Positions 7,521 to 16,376 of a stretch of DNA of 64,000 nt are shown in pieces. This DNA comes from Streptomyces sp. (GTDB lineage: Bacteria > Actinomycetota > Actinomycetes > Streptomycetales > Streptomycetaceae). Under the pieces are notes generated by a model. The model saw only the letters and a program-made list of their open reading frames with translations, was not told the DNA's origin and did no database searches. Positions within the stretch are counted from its first letter, which is position 1. Every line of letters starts with the position of its first letter. A program made the translations under genes and the position numbers. Location of the stretch: contig NZ_JAEKKT010000140.1 in assembly GCF_019510245.1 (NCBI RefSeq), positions 1 to 64,000 on the forward strand. The letters run 5' to 3'.

Positions 7521-8489
7521 TTACTGCTCCCTTGCTGCGCTGATGGTCCGGGCGAACTCCCAGGCGTCCGCGACGATCCCCGCGAGGTCCGCGCGGGTCG
7601 GGTTCCAGCCCAGCTTCTCGCGGGCGGTGGCCGCCGAGGCGACCAGGACGGCCGGGTCGCCGCCCCGGCGCGGAGCCACGACCTCGGGGATCGGGTGCCC
7701 GGTGACCTGCCGGACGGTCTCGATGACCTGGCGGACCGAGAAGCCCTCGCCGTTGCCGAGGTTGCAGATCAGGTGCTCGCCGGGCTGCGCGGCCGTCAGG
7801 GCCAGCAGGTGGGCGTCGGCGAGGTCGGCGACGTGGATGTAGTCGCGGATGCAGGTGCCGTCGGGCGTCGGGTAGTCGTCGCCGAAGACGGAGATGGCCT
7901 CGCGCCTGCCGTGGGCGACCTGGAGGACCAGCGGGATCAGGTGCGACTCGGGGTCGTGGCGCTCGCCCTGCGCGCCGTACGCCCCGGCCACGTTGAAGTA
8001 GCGCAGGGAGACCGCGCCCAGGCCGTGGGCGGCGGCCTCGCCGGTGATCATGTGGTCGACGGCGAGCTTGGTGGCGCCGTAGGGGGAGGTGGGGGCGGTC
8101 GGGTCGGTCTCGGTGATCGGGGTGTGAACCGGCTCCCCGTAGGTGGCCGCGGTGGAGGAGAAGACGAGCTTGCGGACGCCGGCCTCGCGCATCGCGGAGA
8201 GCAGCGCCATGGTGCCGCCGACGTTGTTGTCCCAGTACTTCTCGGGCTTCACGACCGACTCGCCGACCTGGGAGAACGCGGCGAAGTGCAGCACCGCGTC
8301 GTAGGAGGGGTCCAGCCACTTGGCGGCGTCGCGGATGTCGCCCTCGACGAAGGAGGCGCCCGCCGGGACGCCCTCGCGGAAGCCCGTGGACAGGTTGTCG
8401 AGGACGGTGACCTCGTGGCCCGCCTCCAGCAGGTGCTGGGCGACCACGCTGCCGACGTATCCCGCCCCGCCCGTCACCAGGTACTTCAT
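7521..8489 (-). CDS. galE: UDP-glucose 4-epimerase
   Basis: A 322-residue extended short-chain dehydrogenase interconverting UDP-galactose and UDP-glucose. The NAD-binding TGGAGYVGS is at the N-terminus (residues 6-14), followed by a FSSTAATYG serine/threonine region, the catalytic Tyr-Lys pair in SPYGATK, and CIRDYIHVADLADAH typical of GalE. The ATG at 8489 shares one base with the galT stop (TGATG), showing coupling. It is the middle gene of the gal operon. Confidence 0.96.
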   Translation of the reverse strand: MKYLVTGGAGYVGSVVAQHLLEAGHEVTVLDNLSTGFREGVPAGASFVEGDIRDAAKWLDPSYDAVLHFAAFSQVGESVVKPEKYWDNNVGGTMALLSAMREAGVRKLVFSSTAATYGEPVHTPITETDPTAPTSPYGATKLAVDHMITGEAAAHGLGAVSLRYFNVAGAYGAQGERHDPESHLIPLVLQVAHGRREAISVFGDDYPTPDGTCIRDYIHVADLADAHLLALTAAQPGEHLICNLGNGEGFSVRQVIETVRQVTGHPIPEVVAPRRGGDPAVLVASAATAREKLGWNPTRADLAGIVADAWEFARTISAAREQ

Positions 8490-9547
8490 CAACTCGCTAC
8501 CTCTCGCAGTCGCTCGGCCGCGCGCTCCGGCGGCACGTCGTTGATGAACACGCTCATGCCCGACTCGGAACCCGCGAGGAACTTCAGCTTGCCGGACGTT
8601 CGGCGGATGGTGAAAAGCTCCAGGTGCAGCGCGAAGTCGTCGCGCGAGACACCCTCGAACTCCTCCAGCGTCCCGAACGGCGCCTGGTGCCAGGCGGCGA
8701 TGTAGGGCGTGGGAGGCTCACCCTCACCGAAGATACGGTCGAAGCGCCTCAAGAGTTCCAGATAAACCTGGGGGAACTCTGAGCGCGCCGCCTCGTCGAG
8801 CCCGAGCAGGTCGGGGACGCGGCGCTTCGGGTACAGGTGGACCTCGTAGGGCCAGTGTGCCGCGTACGGCACGAAGGCGACCCAGTGTTCACTCTCAAGG
8901 ACGACCCGCTCGTCGGCGAGTTCACGTTCCAGGACGGCGTCGAAGAGGTTCTCGCCGCCCGTCGCCTCCTTGTGTGCCGCGAGCGAACGCAACATCAGCG
9001 CGGTGCGCGGGGTGGTGAAGGGGTAGGCGTAGATCTGCCCGTGCGGGTGGCCGAGCGTCACGCCGATCTCCGCGCCGCGGTTCTCGAAGCAGAACACCTG
9101 CTCGACGGAGGGGAGATGCGACAGTTCCGAGGTCCGGTCGGTCCACGCGTCGAGGACCAGGCGGGCCTGCTCCTCGGTGAGGCTCGCGAAGGAGGCGTCG
9201 TGGTCCGAGGTGAAGCAGACCACCTCGCAGCGCCCGGAGTCGCCGGCCAGCGAGGGGAAACGGTTCTCGAAGACGACGACGTCGTACGACGAGTCCGGGA
9301 TCTCGCTCAGCCGGTCACCCTGGGTCGGGCACAGCGGGCACTGGTCGGCCGGCGGGTGGTAGGTGCGGCCCTGCCGGTGCGAGGCGATCGCGACCTGGTC
9401 GCCGAGCAGCGGATCCCGGCGGACCTCGGAGGTGGTGTGCGTCCGCTCCAGGGGACGGCGGTCCACCGCGTCCCGCACGGTGTCGTCGCGCAGGTCGTAG
9501 TAGATGAGTTCGCGACCGTCGGCCAGCCGGGTCGAGGTCTTCTTCAC
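8489..9547 (-). CDS. galT: Galactose-1-phosphate uridylyltransferase
   Basis: A 352-residue HIT-superfamily enzyme transferring UMP between UDP-glucose and galactose-1-phosphate. The active-site motif GHPHGQIYAYP is present, as is the N-terminal CPLCP zinc-type pair. The start is GTG at 9547 (VKKTSTRLADGREL), preceded by GGGAG 7 nt upstream and giving the usual family length; longer upstream readings run into the AT-rich promoter. It is the first gene of galT-galE-galK, divergent from a solute symporter. Confidence 0.95.
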   Translation of the reverse strand: MKKTSTRLADGRELIYYDLRDDTVRDAVDRRPLERTHTTSEVRRDPLLGDQVAIASHRQGRTYHPPADQCPLCPTQGDRLSEIPDSSYDVVVFENRFPSLAGDSGRCEVVCFTSDHDASFASLTEEQARLVLDAWTDRTSELSHLPSVEQVFCFENRGAEIGVTLGHPHGQIYAYPFTTPRTALMLRSLAAHKEATGGENLFDAVLERELADERVVLESEHWVAFVPYAAHWPYEVHLYPKRRVPDLLGLDEAARSEFPQVYLELLRRFDRIFGEGEPPTPYIAAWHQAPFGTLEEFEGVSRDDFALHLELFTIRRTSGKLKFLAGSESGMSVFINDVPPERAAERLREVAS

Positions 9548-9657
9548 TGCGGACTCCCATTGATCGAGCCAGCCAACCATCAAACAGAACCGAACACACC
9601 AAAACACAACTCACCACGCCAGTCAACATCGCAATCAATCAAGGTGAGACAACGAAA
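9548..9657. promoter_or_regulatory. AT-rich divergent promoter of gal operon and symporter
   Basis: This 110-bp gap is markedly AC-rich on the plus strand (about half A/T against roughly 70% G+C around it). Between 9569 and 9613 the A/C tracts recur roughly every 11 bp, one helical turn. On the minus strand TTGACT (9626-9621) could be a -35 for galT. S. lividans/S. coelicolor galP1 is known to be galactose-inducible and glucose-sensitive; which bases act here cannot be decided from sequence alone. Confidence 0.45.
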
Positions 9658-11397
9658 GTGTTGAATTACTGGGTGCAGAACCCCACAGATGCCCCCGTAT
9701 CCCCCACATCCCTCGCGACGGACCTCACCACGGACCTCGCGGCGGGGCTGCGGCTCCCGACCAACGGCCTGGACTACACGATCCTGGCGATCTACTTCGC
9801 CGTCGTCCTGGGCATCGGCTTCGCGGCCCGCCGCTCGGTGAAGACCAGCCTCGACTTCTTCCTCTCCGGACGGTCGCTGCCCGCCTGGATCACCGGTCTC
9901 GCCTTCATCTCGGCGAACCTGGCGGCGACCGAGATCCTCGGCATGGCCGCCAACAGCGCGCAGTACGGCGCGTACACCGTGCACTGGTACTGGATCGGCG
10001 CCGTTCCCGCCATGGTCTTCCTGGGCCTGGTGATGATGCCCTTCTACTACGGCAGCAAGGTCCGCTCGGTCCCCGAGATGCTGCTCCTCCGCTTCGACAG
10101 AGCCGCACACCTGCTCAGTTCGATCCTGTTCGCCTTCGCGGCCATTCTGATCGCCGGTGTGAACCTCTACGCCCTGGCGATCGTCGTGGAGGCGCTGCTG
10201 GGCTGGCCGCAGTGGGTGGCGATCGTCGTCGCCGGCGCGTTCGTGCTGGCGTACATCACCCTCGGCGGTCTCTCCTCGGCCATCTACAACGAGGTGCTGC
10301 AGTTCTTCGTGATCCTGGCCGCCCTCATCCCGCTCTCCGTGCTCGGCCTGAAGAAGGTCGGCGGCTGGGACGGACTGGTCGACAAGCTCACCGCCACCCA
10401 CGGCCACAACTTCACCACCGCCTGGGGCGGCACCGGCATCGGCTCCGTCAACCCGCTCGGCGCGAACTGGCTGACCATCGTCCTCGGCCTCGGCTTCGTG
10501 CTCTCCTTCGGCTACTGGACGACGAACTTCGCCGAGGTGCAGCGGGCCCTGTCGGCGAAGAACCTGTCCGCCGCCCAGCGCACCCCGCTGATCGCCGCCT
10601 ACCCGAAGATCTTCATCGTCTTCCTGGTGATGATCCCGGGGCTGGTCGCCGCCGCGCTGGTACCGAACATCGGGACCGCGAAGTCCGGCCTCCAGTACAA
10701 CGACGCGATCCCGTACCTGATGTCACAGCTGCTGCCCAACGGCGTGCTCGGCATCGCGGTGACCGGGCTGCTGGCCGCCTTCATGGCCGGCATGGCCGCC
10801 AACGTGTCGTCCTTCAACACGGTGTTCACCACCGACATCTGGGCCAAGTACGTGGTGAAGGGCCGCGAGGACGGCTACTACGTTCGCTTCGGGCGGCTCA
10901 TCACCGCGATCGGCGTCTGCGCGTCCATCGGCACGGCGTTCCTCGCGTCGTCCTTCTCGAACATCATGAGCTACCTCCAGACACTGTTCTCCTTCTTCAA
11001 CGTGCCGATGTTCGTCGTCTTCATCGTCGGCATGTTCTGGAAGCGGGCCTCGGCGAAATCCGGCTTCTGGGGGCTGCTCGCGGGCACCGTGACCGCGATG
11101 GTCAACTACTTCGTCCTCTACAAGAAGGACATCATCGCCATCCCCTCCGACCAGGGCGCCAACTTCGTGTCGGCGATCGCCGGGTTCGTCGCGGGCGCGG
11201 TGGTGATGGTGATCGTGTCCCTGTTCACCGCGCCGAAGCCGGAGGCGGAGCTGGCCGGGCTCGTCTACGGCACCAGCTCGCCCGGCATGGCCGAGGCGCC
11301 CGCGCCCGGTGACGAGGCCTGGTACCGGCGGCCGGCGCTGCTGGGGTGGGGTGCGGTGGTCCTCGCGGCCCTCTGCTACATCCCGTTCTCGTTCTGA
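9658..11397 (+). CDS. Sodium:solute symporter (SSS family), probably for galactose or a related sugar
   Basis: A 579-residue multi-spanning membrane protein of the SSS family (LeuT fold, about 13-14 helices). Recognisable features are TGLAFISANLAATEILGMAA near residues 80-100 and GYWTTNFAEVQRALSAKN around 285, both typical of the sugar-transporting SGLT-like branch. It begins at GTG 9658. Divergent placement next to galTEK suggests galactose or galactoside uptake, but the substrate is inference. The last 30-40 residues before the final helix are polar and variable. Confidence 0.85.
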   Translation: MLNYWVQNPTDAPVSPTSLATDLTTDLAAGLRLPTNGLDYTILAIYFAVVLGIGFAARRSVKTSLDFFLSGRSLPAWITGLAFISANLAATEILGMAANSAQYGAYTVHWYWIGAVPAMVFLGLVMMPFYYGSKVRSVPEMLLLRFDRAAHLLSSILFAFAAILIAGVNLYALAIVVEALLGWPQWVAIVVAGAFVLAYITLGGLSSAIYNEVLQFFVILAALIPLSVLGLKKVGGWDGLVDKLTATHGHNFTTAWGGTGIGSVNPLGANWLTIVLGLGFVLSFGYWTTNFAEVQRALSAKNLSAAQRTPLIAAYPKIFIVFLVMIPGLVAAALVPNIGTAKSGLQYNDAIPYLMSQLLPNGVLGIAVTGLLAAFMAGMAANVSSFNTVFTTDIWAKYVVKGREDGYYVRFGRLITAIGVCASIGTAFLASSFSNIMSYLQTLFSFFNVPMFVVFIVGMFWKRASAKSGFWGLLAGTVTAMVNYFVLYKKDIIAIPSDQGANFVSAIAGFVAGAVVMVIVSLFTAPKPEAELAGLVYGTSSPGMAEAPAPGDEAWYRRPALLGWGAVVLAALCYIPFSF

Positions 11398-11431
11398 TCG
11401 CCGCCGCTGGAGAATGGAGAAAGGAGACACC

Positions 11432-11755
11432 ATGACCGACGACTCCGGGCACTCCGGGTTCCACTACTCCGAGCAGGACGTCCAGCGCGAGGTCACCGAG
11501 TTGCAGGGGCGGTCCGCGACCGCCGCGCGGATCTTCGACCTGCGGCGGATCATCGGTGGGCTGTTCGTGCTGTACGGGATCATCGTCACGATCACCGGGA
11601 TCACGGACTCGCAGGCCGAGATCGACAAGGCACAGGGGATCAACATCAACCTGTGGACCGGGATCGGGATGTTGTTGCTGGGGGTGTTCTTTCTGGTGTG
11701 GCTTTGGCTTCGGCCGACCCCGCCGGCGCCTCCGGCGGAAGACGCCGACGACTGA
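11432..11755 (+). CDS. Small two-helix membrane protein
   Basis: 107 residues. A charged N-terminal region (MTDDSGHSGFHYSEQDVQRE) is followed by two hydrophobic segments, GGLFVLYGIIVTITGI (about 42-57) and LWTGIGMLLLGVFFLVWLWL (about 73-92), and a Pro/Asp-rich tail. The ATG is preceded by AAAGGAG at good spacing. It lies 34 bp after the symporter and is probably co-transcribed, so it may be an accessory or assembly subunit, but no family function is known to me. Confidence 0.75.
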   Translation: MTDDSGHSGFHYSEQDVQREVTELQGRSATAARIFDLRRIIGGLFVLYGIIVTITGITDSQAEIDKAQGININLWTGIGMLLLGVFFLVWLWLRPTPPAPPAEDADD

Positions 11756-11783
11756 TTCGGTTGGGTTGTGGCTGCGGGTGCGT

Positions 11784-11824
11784 GGGGGCTGGTCGCGCAG
11801 TTCCCCGCGCCCCTAAAGGGGCGC
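11784..11824 (+). repeat. Dispersed hairpin repeat, canonical copy; probable terminator
   Basis: The copy reads GGGGGCTGGTCGCGCAGTTC then CCCGCGCCCCTAAAGGGGCGC. The terminal GCGCCCC-TAAA-GGGGCGC is a perfect hairpin. It sits between convergent genes, and the TAG stop and last codons of the downstream minus-strand regulator (stop at 11813-11815) lie inside it. Confidence 0.7.
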
Positions 11825-12505
11825 TTCAGTGCCGCCGTTGAGAGGTCCCGCCCTGTCCAGCAGCCCGGTGCGGGCCGCGAGCGCGGCCGCTTCCAGGCGG
11901 GACCCCACGCCCAACTTCATCAAAACCCTCTGCACATGGGTGCGGGCCGTGCTCGGGGCGATGCCCATGCCGGCGGCGATGAGGCGGGTGTCCTCGCCGT
12001 CGGCGACGCGGACCAGGACCTCCACCTCCCTCGGGGTGAGCATCTGGAGGAGGCGCTGGCCCTCGTCGTCGGGCTGGGCGGCCGGGTTGAGGAGTTCACC
12101 GAAGGCGCCCTGGAGCAGTGCGGGTGCCACGGCGGCCTCCCCGGCCCGTGCCTTCATGATCGCCCGCTCGACGCCCTCGATCCGCTCGTCGTGCCGTACG
12201 TACCCGGAGGCGCCCGCCGCGAAGGCGGCCGCGATGCCCCGCGGGGACGGCACCGGCCCCAGGACCAGGACGGCGACCTGCGGCCGCTCCCGCTTGATCT
12301 TCACCACGGGGTCGAAGATCCCCGGCTCGGCCGGTGTCGCGGTACCGAGCAGGCACACCTCGGGTGCCCGTGTGATCACCAGATCGGCCGCACCGGCCGC
12401 CGGTGCCGCTGCCGCGAGCACCCGGTGGCCGCGCAGTTTCAGCGCCGAGGCCAGCGCCTCCGCGAGCAACCGGTGGTCGTCGACCACCATGAGCCGCACT
12501 CCCAT
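11813..12505 (-). CDS. Orphan LuxR-type regulator with degenerate receiver domain
   Basis: 230 residues with NarL-like architecture. The receiver keeps the acidic pair D9-D10 (MVVDDHRLL), but the phospho-acceptor Asp expected in the LLDxxxP stretch is Gly54 (CLLGTATP), and the conserved Lys is replaced by Arg (GYVRHD). Aspartyl phosphorylation as a switch is therefore unlikely. The C-terminal helix-turn-helix (LTPREVEVLVRVADGEDTRL through RTHVQRVLMKLGV) is intact. The ATG at 12505 follows GGGGGG with 7 nt spacing. No kinase gene is nearby. The last codons are encoded by a dispersed hairpin repeat. Confidence 0.82.
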   Translation of the reverse strand: MGVRLMVVDDHRLLAEALASALKLRGHRVLAAAAPAAGAADLVITRAPEVCLLGTATPAEPGIFDPVVKIKRERPQVAVLVLGPVPSPRGIAAAFAAGASGYVRHDERIEGVERAIMKARAGEAAVAPALLQGAFGELLNPAAQPDDEGQRLLQMLTPREVEVLVRVADGEDTRLIAAGMGIAPSTARTHVQRVLMKLGVGSRLEAAALAARTGLLDRAGPLNGGTEAPL

Positions 12506-12708
12506 AGAGCAACCCCCCAGTCCCCCCAATGGATGCCCCACTATGGATGCCCACTGGTCCGCATGGACAGAGGGCCCCCCGGCACCCCGTCCTTCATGCC
12601 CCCGGAAGCTACACGCTTGTTCGACGTTGCGCTGCCCCTACTGATGAGAAGTGCCCCGGATCGGAGGAATCTCTGGGTTTTCTCGTATTCGCGGGTGAAG
12701 AGCGCGTA

Positions 12709-14361
12709 TCAGCCACCCGCGCCGAAGGCGGTGACGAGGTACTGCCTGGGCGACGAGGACGGATCGGGCGCGTGGGCGTACGCGGCGGACAGGTAGAGGC
12801 GGCCCTGGGAGTAACGGACTTCGGCGTAGTCGGGTGACATGGTGGTCTCCACGGCCTTGACCGCCGTGGTCACCGGGTTCTCCAGGAGCTTGGTCTCCTT
12901 GAACGAACCACCGTCGATGCTGACGACCTGAGCGCCCTTGTCGTACGGCGCGTTCTTGTACGCGATCACATCGGGACCGTCCATGCGCAGCGGCGTGATC
13001 GTGTAGTTGTTCCCGGCGTCGGCGCGCTGGCCGGTCTGCTTGCCGGTGCCCAGGTCGAAGGCGACGATCTCGTTGGTCTTCGTGTAGTCCCCGTCGCCGT
13101 CGTGCTGTTCGGTCGCCAGGTACAGCCTGTCGTTGCCGACCACCACTCCCGTGCACTTCTCCAGGTCGTAGATTCCGTCGCAGCGGGCCGCGTAGGAGCT
13201 GCCCGGCGTGGAGATACGGGTGCGCAGCGCGCCGGTGCTGCCGTCGATGGAGAAGACGTCCGAGAAGCCGCTGCCGTCGCCCGCGCTGTCGTTGACGTCG
13301 GCGGCCACCACCAGCGGGTCGGTCGACACGACGCTCGCGTAGTCGATGCCCGAGGTCATCCTGTACTCGGAGCGCACCTTGCCGGTGACCGGGTCGAGGG
13401 TCTGGATGTGCAGCTGGCCGGCGTCGCCGTCGCCGCACCTGCGGACCGCGACCAGCTCGGGGCCGCCGCCGTAGCCGGCGTCGTGGCAGCTGTCGGCCGC
13501 CTTCGGCTGCCAGCGGATCTTGCCGGAGGCGAGGTCGAAGGCGGCGCCACCGCTGGAGCCGCCGACCGCGACCGTCTGCTGAGCGACCGTCACGTTGTCG
13601 AAGCCGATCGGGACATCACCGGACTTGACCGTCTGGGTCCACAGCTTCCTGCCGGTGTTCAGGTCGATCGCGGCGACCTGGGTGCAGCCGGCCGTGGAGC
13701 CCTTCGCCGGCATCTTCGGCTGGTAGACGACCGCGGTCCGGCCGTCGGCGCTGACGTGTCCGGTGGCGCGGCAGACCGGGCCGGACAGCGGGACCGTCCA
13801 CAGCTTGGCGCCCGTAGCGGGGTCGTAGCCGGTGATCTGGGCGATGCCGGTCTTCGCGTACACCTTGTCGGTGAGCCAGGAACCGGCGGTGACGGTGGTG
13901 TCCTTCGCCGTGGGCAGCGGAACCTGGAAGAGGATCTTGGAGGTGGTGTCCGCGGGTACCTTCTCGGTCCCCTTGCCGTTCTTGCCGCCGTCCGCGTCCT
14001 GGCCGCCGGTGCCGCCGCCGCTGGAGTTCGCCGTGTCGTCCTTCTGGGCGTCTGGGCCGGAGGACCTGGCGTACCAGATGCCGCCGCCGACGATCAGCGC
14101 GATGGCGACGACCGCGGCGAAGACGATGAGCAGCGCGGGCTTGTTGCGGCCGGGGCCCGAGCCGGGAGCGGGGGCGGGACCGCCCGGCTGTCCCGGCTGG
14201 CCGCCCGGGTAGCCGTAACCGGGCTGGGGCGGCTGGTTCGGGTAGCCGTAGCCGGGCTGCTGGGCGTACGGGTTCGGGGGCTGTTGCGGGTAGCCGTAGC
14301 CCGGCTGCTGGGCGTACGGGTTCGGAGGCTGGTTGGGCGGGGGCGGGGGCGGCTGGGTCAT
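12709..14361 (-). CDS. Membrane-anchored PQQ-type beta-propeller protein (paralog 1)
   Basis: 550 residues. The cytoplasmic N-terminus (1-90) is Pro/Gln/Gly/Tyr-rich with repeats of NPYAQQPGYGYP. One transmembrane helix follows (ALLIVFAAVVAIALIVGGGI, about 95-115), then a linker and an extracellular domain with recurring PQQ-type blades such as DPATGAKLWTVPL and DLNTGRKLWTQTV. Such propellers usually bind ligands or scaffold partners; no catalytic motif was seen. It lies 87 bp downstream of a paralog of near-identical design, so the two are a tandem duplication and probably co-transcribed. Confidence 0.8.
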   Translation of the reverse strand: MTQPPPPPPNQPPNPYAQQPGYGYPQQPPNPYAQQPGYGYPNQPPQPGYGYPGGQPGQPGGPAPAPGSGPGRNKPALLIVFAAVVAIALIVGGGIWYARSSGPDAQKDDTANSSGGGTGGQDADGGKNGKGTEKVPADTTSKILFQVPLPTAKDTTVTAGSWLTDKVYAKTGIAQITGYDPATGAKLWTVPLSGPVCRATGHVSADGRTAVVYQPKMPAKGSTAGCTQVAAIDLNTGRKLWTQTVKSGDVPIGFDNVTVAQQTVAVGGSSGGAAFDLASGKIRWQPKAADSCHDAGYGGGPELVAVRRCGDGDAGQLHIQTLDPVTGKVRSEYRMTSGIDYASVVSTDPLVVAADVNDSAGDGSGFSDVFSIDGSTGALRTRISTPGSSYAARCDGIYDLEKCTGVVVGNDRLYLATEQHDGDGDYTKTNEIVAFDLGTGKQTGQRADAGNNYTITPLRMDGPDVIAYKNAPYDKGAQVVSIDGGSFKETKLLENPVTTAVKAVETTMSPDYAEVRYSQGRLYLSAAYAHAPDPSSSPRQYLVTAFGAGG

Positions 14362-14448
14362 GGCGGAAGTACCTCGGGGACGGCGCGTGAGACGGCTGGG
14401 ACGGCGCGGACTGCGGGACGGCTCGGGGCGGCTCGGGATGGGCCCCGC

Positions 14449-16113
14449 TCAGTTGCCGAAGGCCATCATCAGCTTCTCCTTCGCGTCGTCGCTGCCGGTC
14501 AGCCGGGTGGAGGAGAGGTAGAGGCGGCCGTCGGCCCAGTCGACCGCGCCGTCGTAGAAGCCGCCCTCGATGTCGGCGGTGTGCTGCGGGTTCTGCAGCA
14601 GCCGGGTGGTGGGGTGGGCGGAGCCGGTGGTCGGGACCGACACGACCTGGCCGCCCGCGTCGTACGACGGCCGTACGTAGGCGACGAGTCTGCCGCCCTC
14701 GGTCCTGACCGGGTACATCGACTCGTCCGTCGGGGACTTCACCCGCCACTTCGCCCTGCCGTCGGCGAGGCTGATCGCGACGATCTCGTTGGCGCTGCCG
14801 CTCACGTCCGTCGGCAGGTAGAGGGTGTCCGCGTCGGCGGCCACGCCCTGGCAGCCCTGCAGGTCGCGGGCGAGGAGCGCCCAGCCGCACTGGGGCGCGA
14901 ACTTCTCGTCGACCTTGACCTCGGAACGGAACGCTCCCTTGGCATCCAGGACCGAGATGTTCCAGGCCTTCTTCGCCTCGTTGGTCATGTAGACCACGAG
15001 CGGGTCGACGGAGTAGGTGCGCTCGACCTGCCAGCCCTTCTTGACCGGCCGGGTCCACTCGACCTTGCCGGTGGCCGGGTCGAGCTGCGAGATCTCGTCG
15101 TGCTCGGCGCTGCCGCCGGCGCCGCAGGAGGCCACCTCGACCAGCCGGCCCGTGCCGCCCGCGAACGCCGTCGGGAAGCAGGACGCGCCGTACTTCTCCT
15201 TGTCGTACAGCTTGTCGCCGCTGCCGAGGTCGTACGCCGTACCGGACTCGGAACGGCCCACCATCAGCGTCTTCCCGCTGATCGTCAGCTCGATGCTGAG
15301 CGCGCTGTCGAACAGGCCGCCGTCGGCGACGGTCGCGGTCCAGCCCTTCCTGCCGGTGTCGAGGTCGATCTCCTGCAGCTGGTTGCACTTGGCGCGGTCG
15401 CTGGTGCCGTTCATGTAGGCCACGACGACCTTGTCGTCCGCCGACTTCTGCGAGGTGACCGAGCAGATCTTCTGCGGGAACGTGATCGGGGCCCAGGCCG
15501 GGTCGCCGTTGCCCACCTTGTAGGCGAAGACCTGCTTGTACGCCGCCTTCACCGCGGTCTTCCCGGTGATCCACATGCCGGGCGCGTCGGCGCCGGAGGC
15601 GGGTGCGTCGGGCGCGGACTTGTACCAGAGCACCTTGGCCTCGCCCGACTTGCGGCCGGCGTTGAGGTTGTCCGGGTCCGCACCGCCGCCGCTGCCGTCA
15701 CCGGGGTCGACCGGGGTGCCGGAGGCCTTCGGGTCGTCGGACTGCCGGGCGACCGGCTTCCTGCCGCCGCCCCCGTCGGCGGTCAGGGCGTACACCGTGC
15801 CGCCGACGACCAGCAGCCCGGCCACCGCCGCCGCGACGATCAGCGCGGGCTTCCCCCTGAACGGCCCGCGGCCGCCTCCGCCGCCGGGCGGCGGGGGCAT
15901 CCCGGGCCCGCCGGGGTACTGCGGCTGCTGCTGGGCGTAGCCGTACCCGGGCTGCGGTCCGTACGGACCCGGTGTCGCGTAGGGGCCGGGGGCGGGCTGC
16001 TGCGGGTAGCCGTAACCCGGCTGGGGCGGAGGTGCGCCGAAAGCCCCCTGCGCCGGCGGCTGTTGCGGCGCTCCGAAAGCGCCCTGCGGCGGCTGGCCGG
16101 GCGGCTGGGTCAT
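14449..16113 (-). CDS. Membrane-anchored PQQ-type beta-propeller protein (paralog 2)
   Basis: 554 residues with the same plan as its downstream paralog. It has a Pro/Gln/Gly/Tyr-rich cytoplasmic tail (QGAFGAPQQPPAQGAFGAPP, PGYGYAQQQPQYPG), a transmembrane helix (PALIVAAAVAGLLVVGGTVY, about residues 88-107), and an extracellular PQQ-like propeller with blades like DLDTGRKGWTATV and DPATGKVEWTRPV. Both proteins start MTQPP. The function is unknown. The 263-bp upstream gap (16114-16376) contains no gene. YGYP-rich tails of this kind occur in many Streptomyces membrane proteins and may mediate clustering, which is speculation. Confidence 0.8.
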   Translation of the reverse strand: MTQPPGQPPQGAFGAPQQPPAQGAFGAPPPQPGYGYPQQPAPGPYATPGPYGPQPGYGYAQQQPQYPGGPGMPPPPGGGGGRGPFRGKPALIVAAAVAGLLVVGGTVYALTADGGGGRKPVARQSDDPKASGTPVDPGDGSGGGADPDNLNAGRKSGEAKVLWYKSAPDAPASGADAPGMWITGKTAVKAAYKQVFAYKVGNGDPAWAPITFPQKICSVTSQKSADDKVVVAYMNGTSDRAKCNQLQEIDLDTGRKGWTATVADGGLFDSALSIELTISGKTLMVGRSESGTAYDLGSGDKLYDKEKYGASCFPTAFAGGTGRLVEVASCGAGGSAEHDEISQLDPATGKVEWTRPVKKGWQVERTYSVDPLVVYMTNEAKKAWNISVLDAKGAFRSEVKVDEKFAPQCGWALLARDLQGCQGVAADADTLYLPTDVSGSANEIVAISLADGRAKWRVKSPTDESMYPVRTEGGRLVAYVRPSYDAGGQVVSVPTTGSAHPTTRLLQNPQHTADIEGGFYDGAVDWADGRLYLSSTRLTGSDDAKEKLMMAFGN

Positions 16114-16376
16114 CAGCGTTCTCCCCCTCGTTCACTGATTTCGAGCCACTGCCCGAGGCCGGTGACGGCCCCGCGGTCGCACTCAGGCAGTTCTCAGACT
16201 GACCTTTCTACCACCCGGCACCGACAGCCCACGGACCCTCATGGGCCGCTGTTCCCAAGGGAGAACCGGCCCGTGATGGCGCCGTTACGCGCCTTCACGC
16301 CCCCTTCACCGGGGCCGCCGCAAGGGGGTTGCGCGCGGGCCCGCAGAGGGCTGATTCACGCCGGTCGGTGCGCCCG

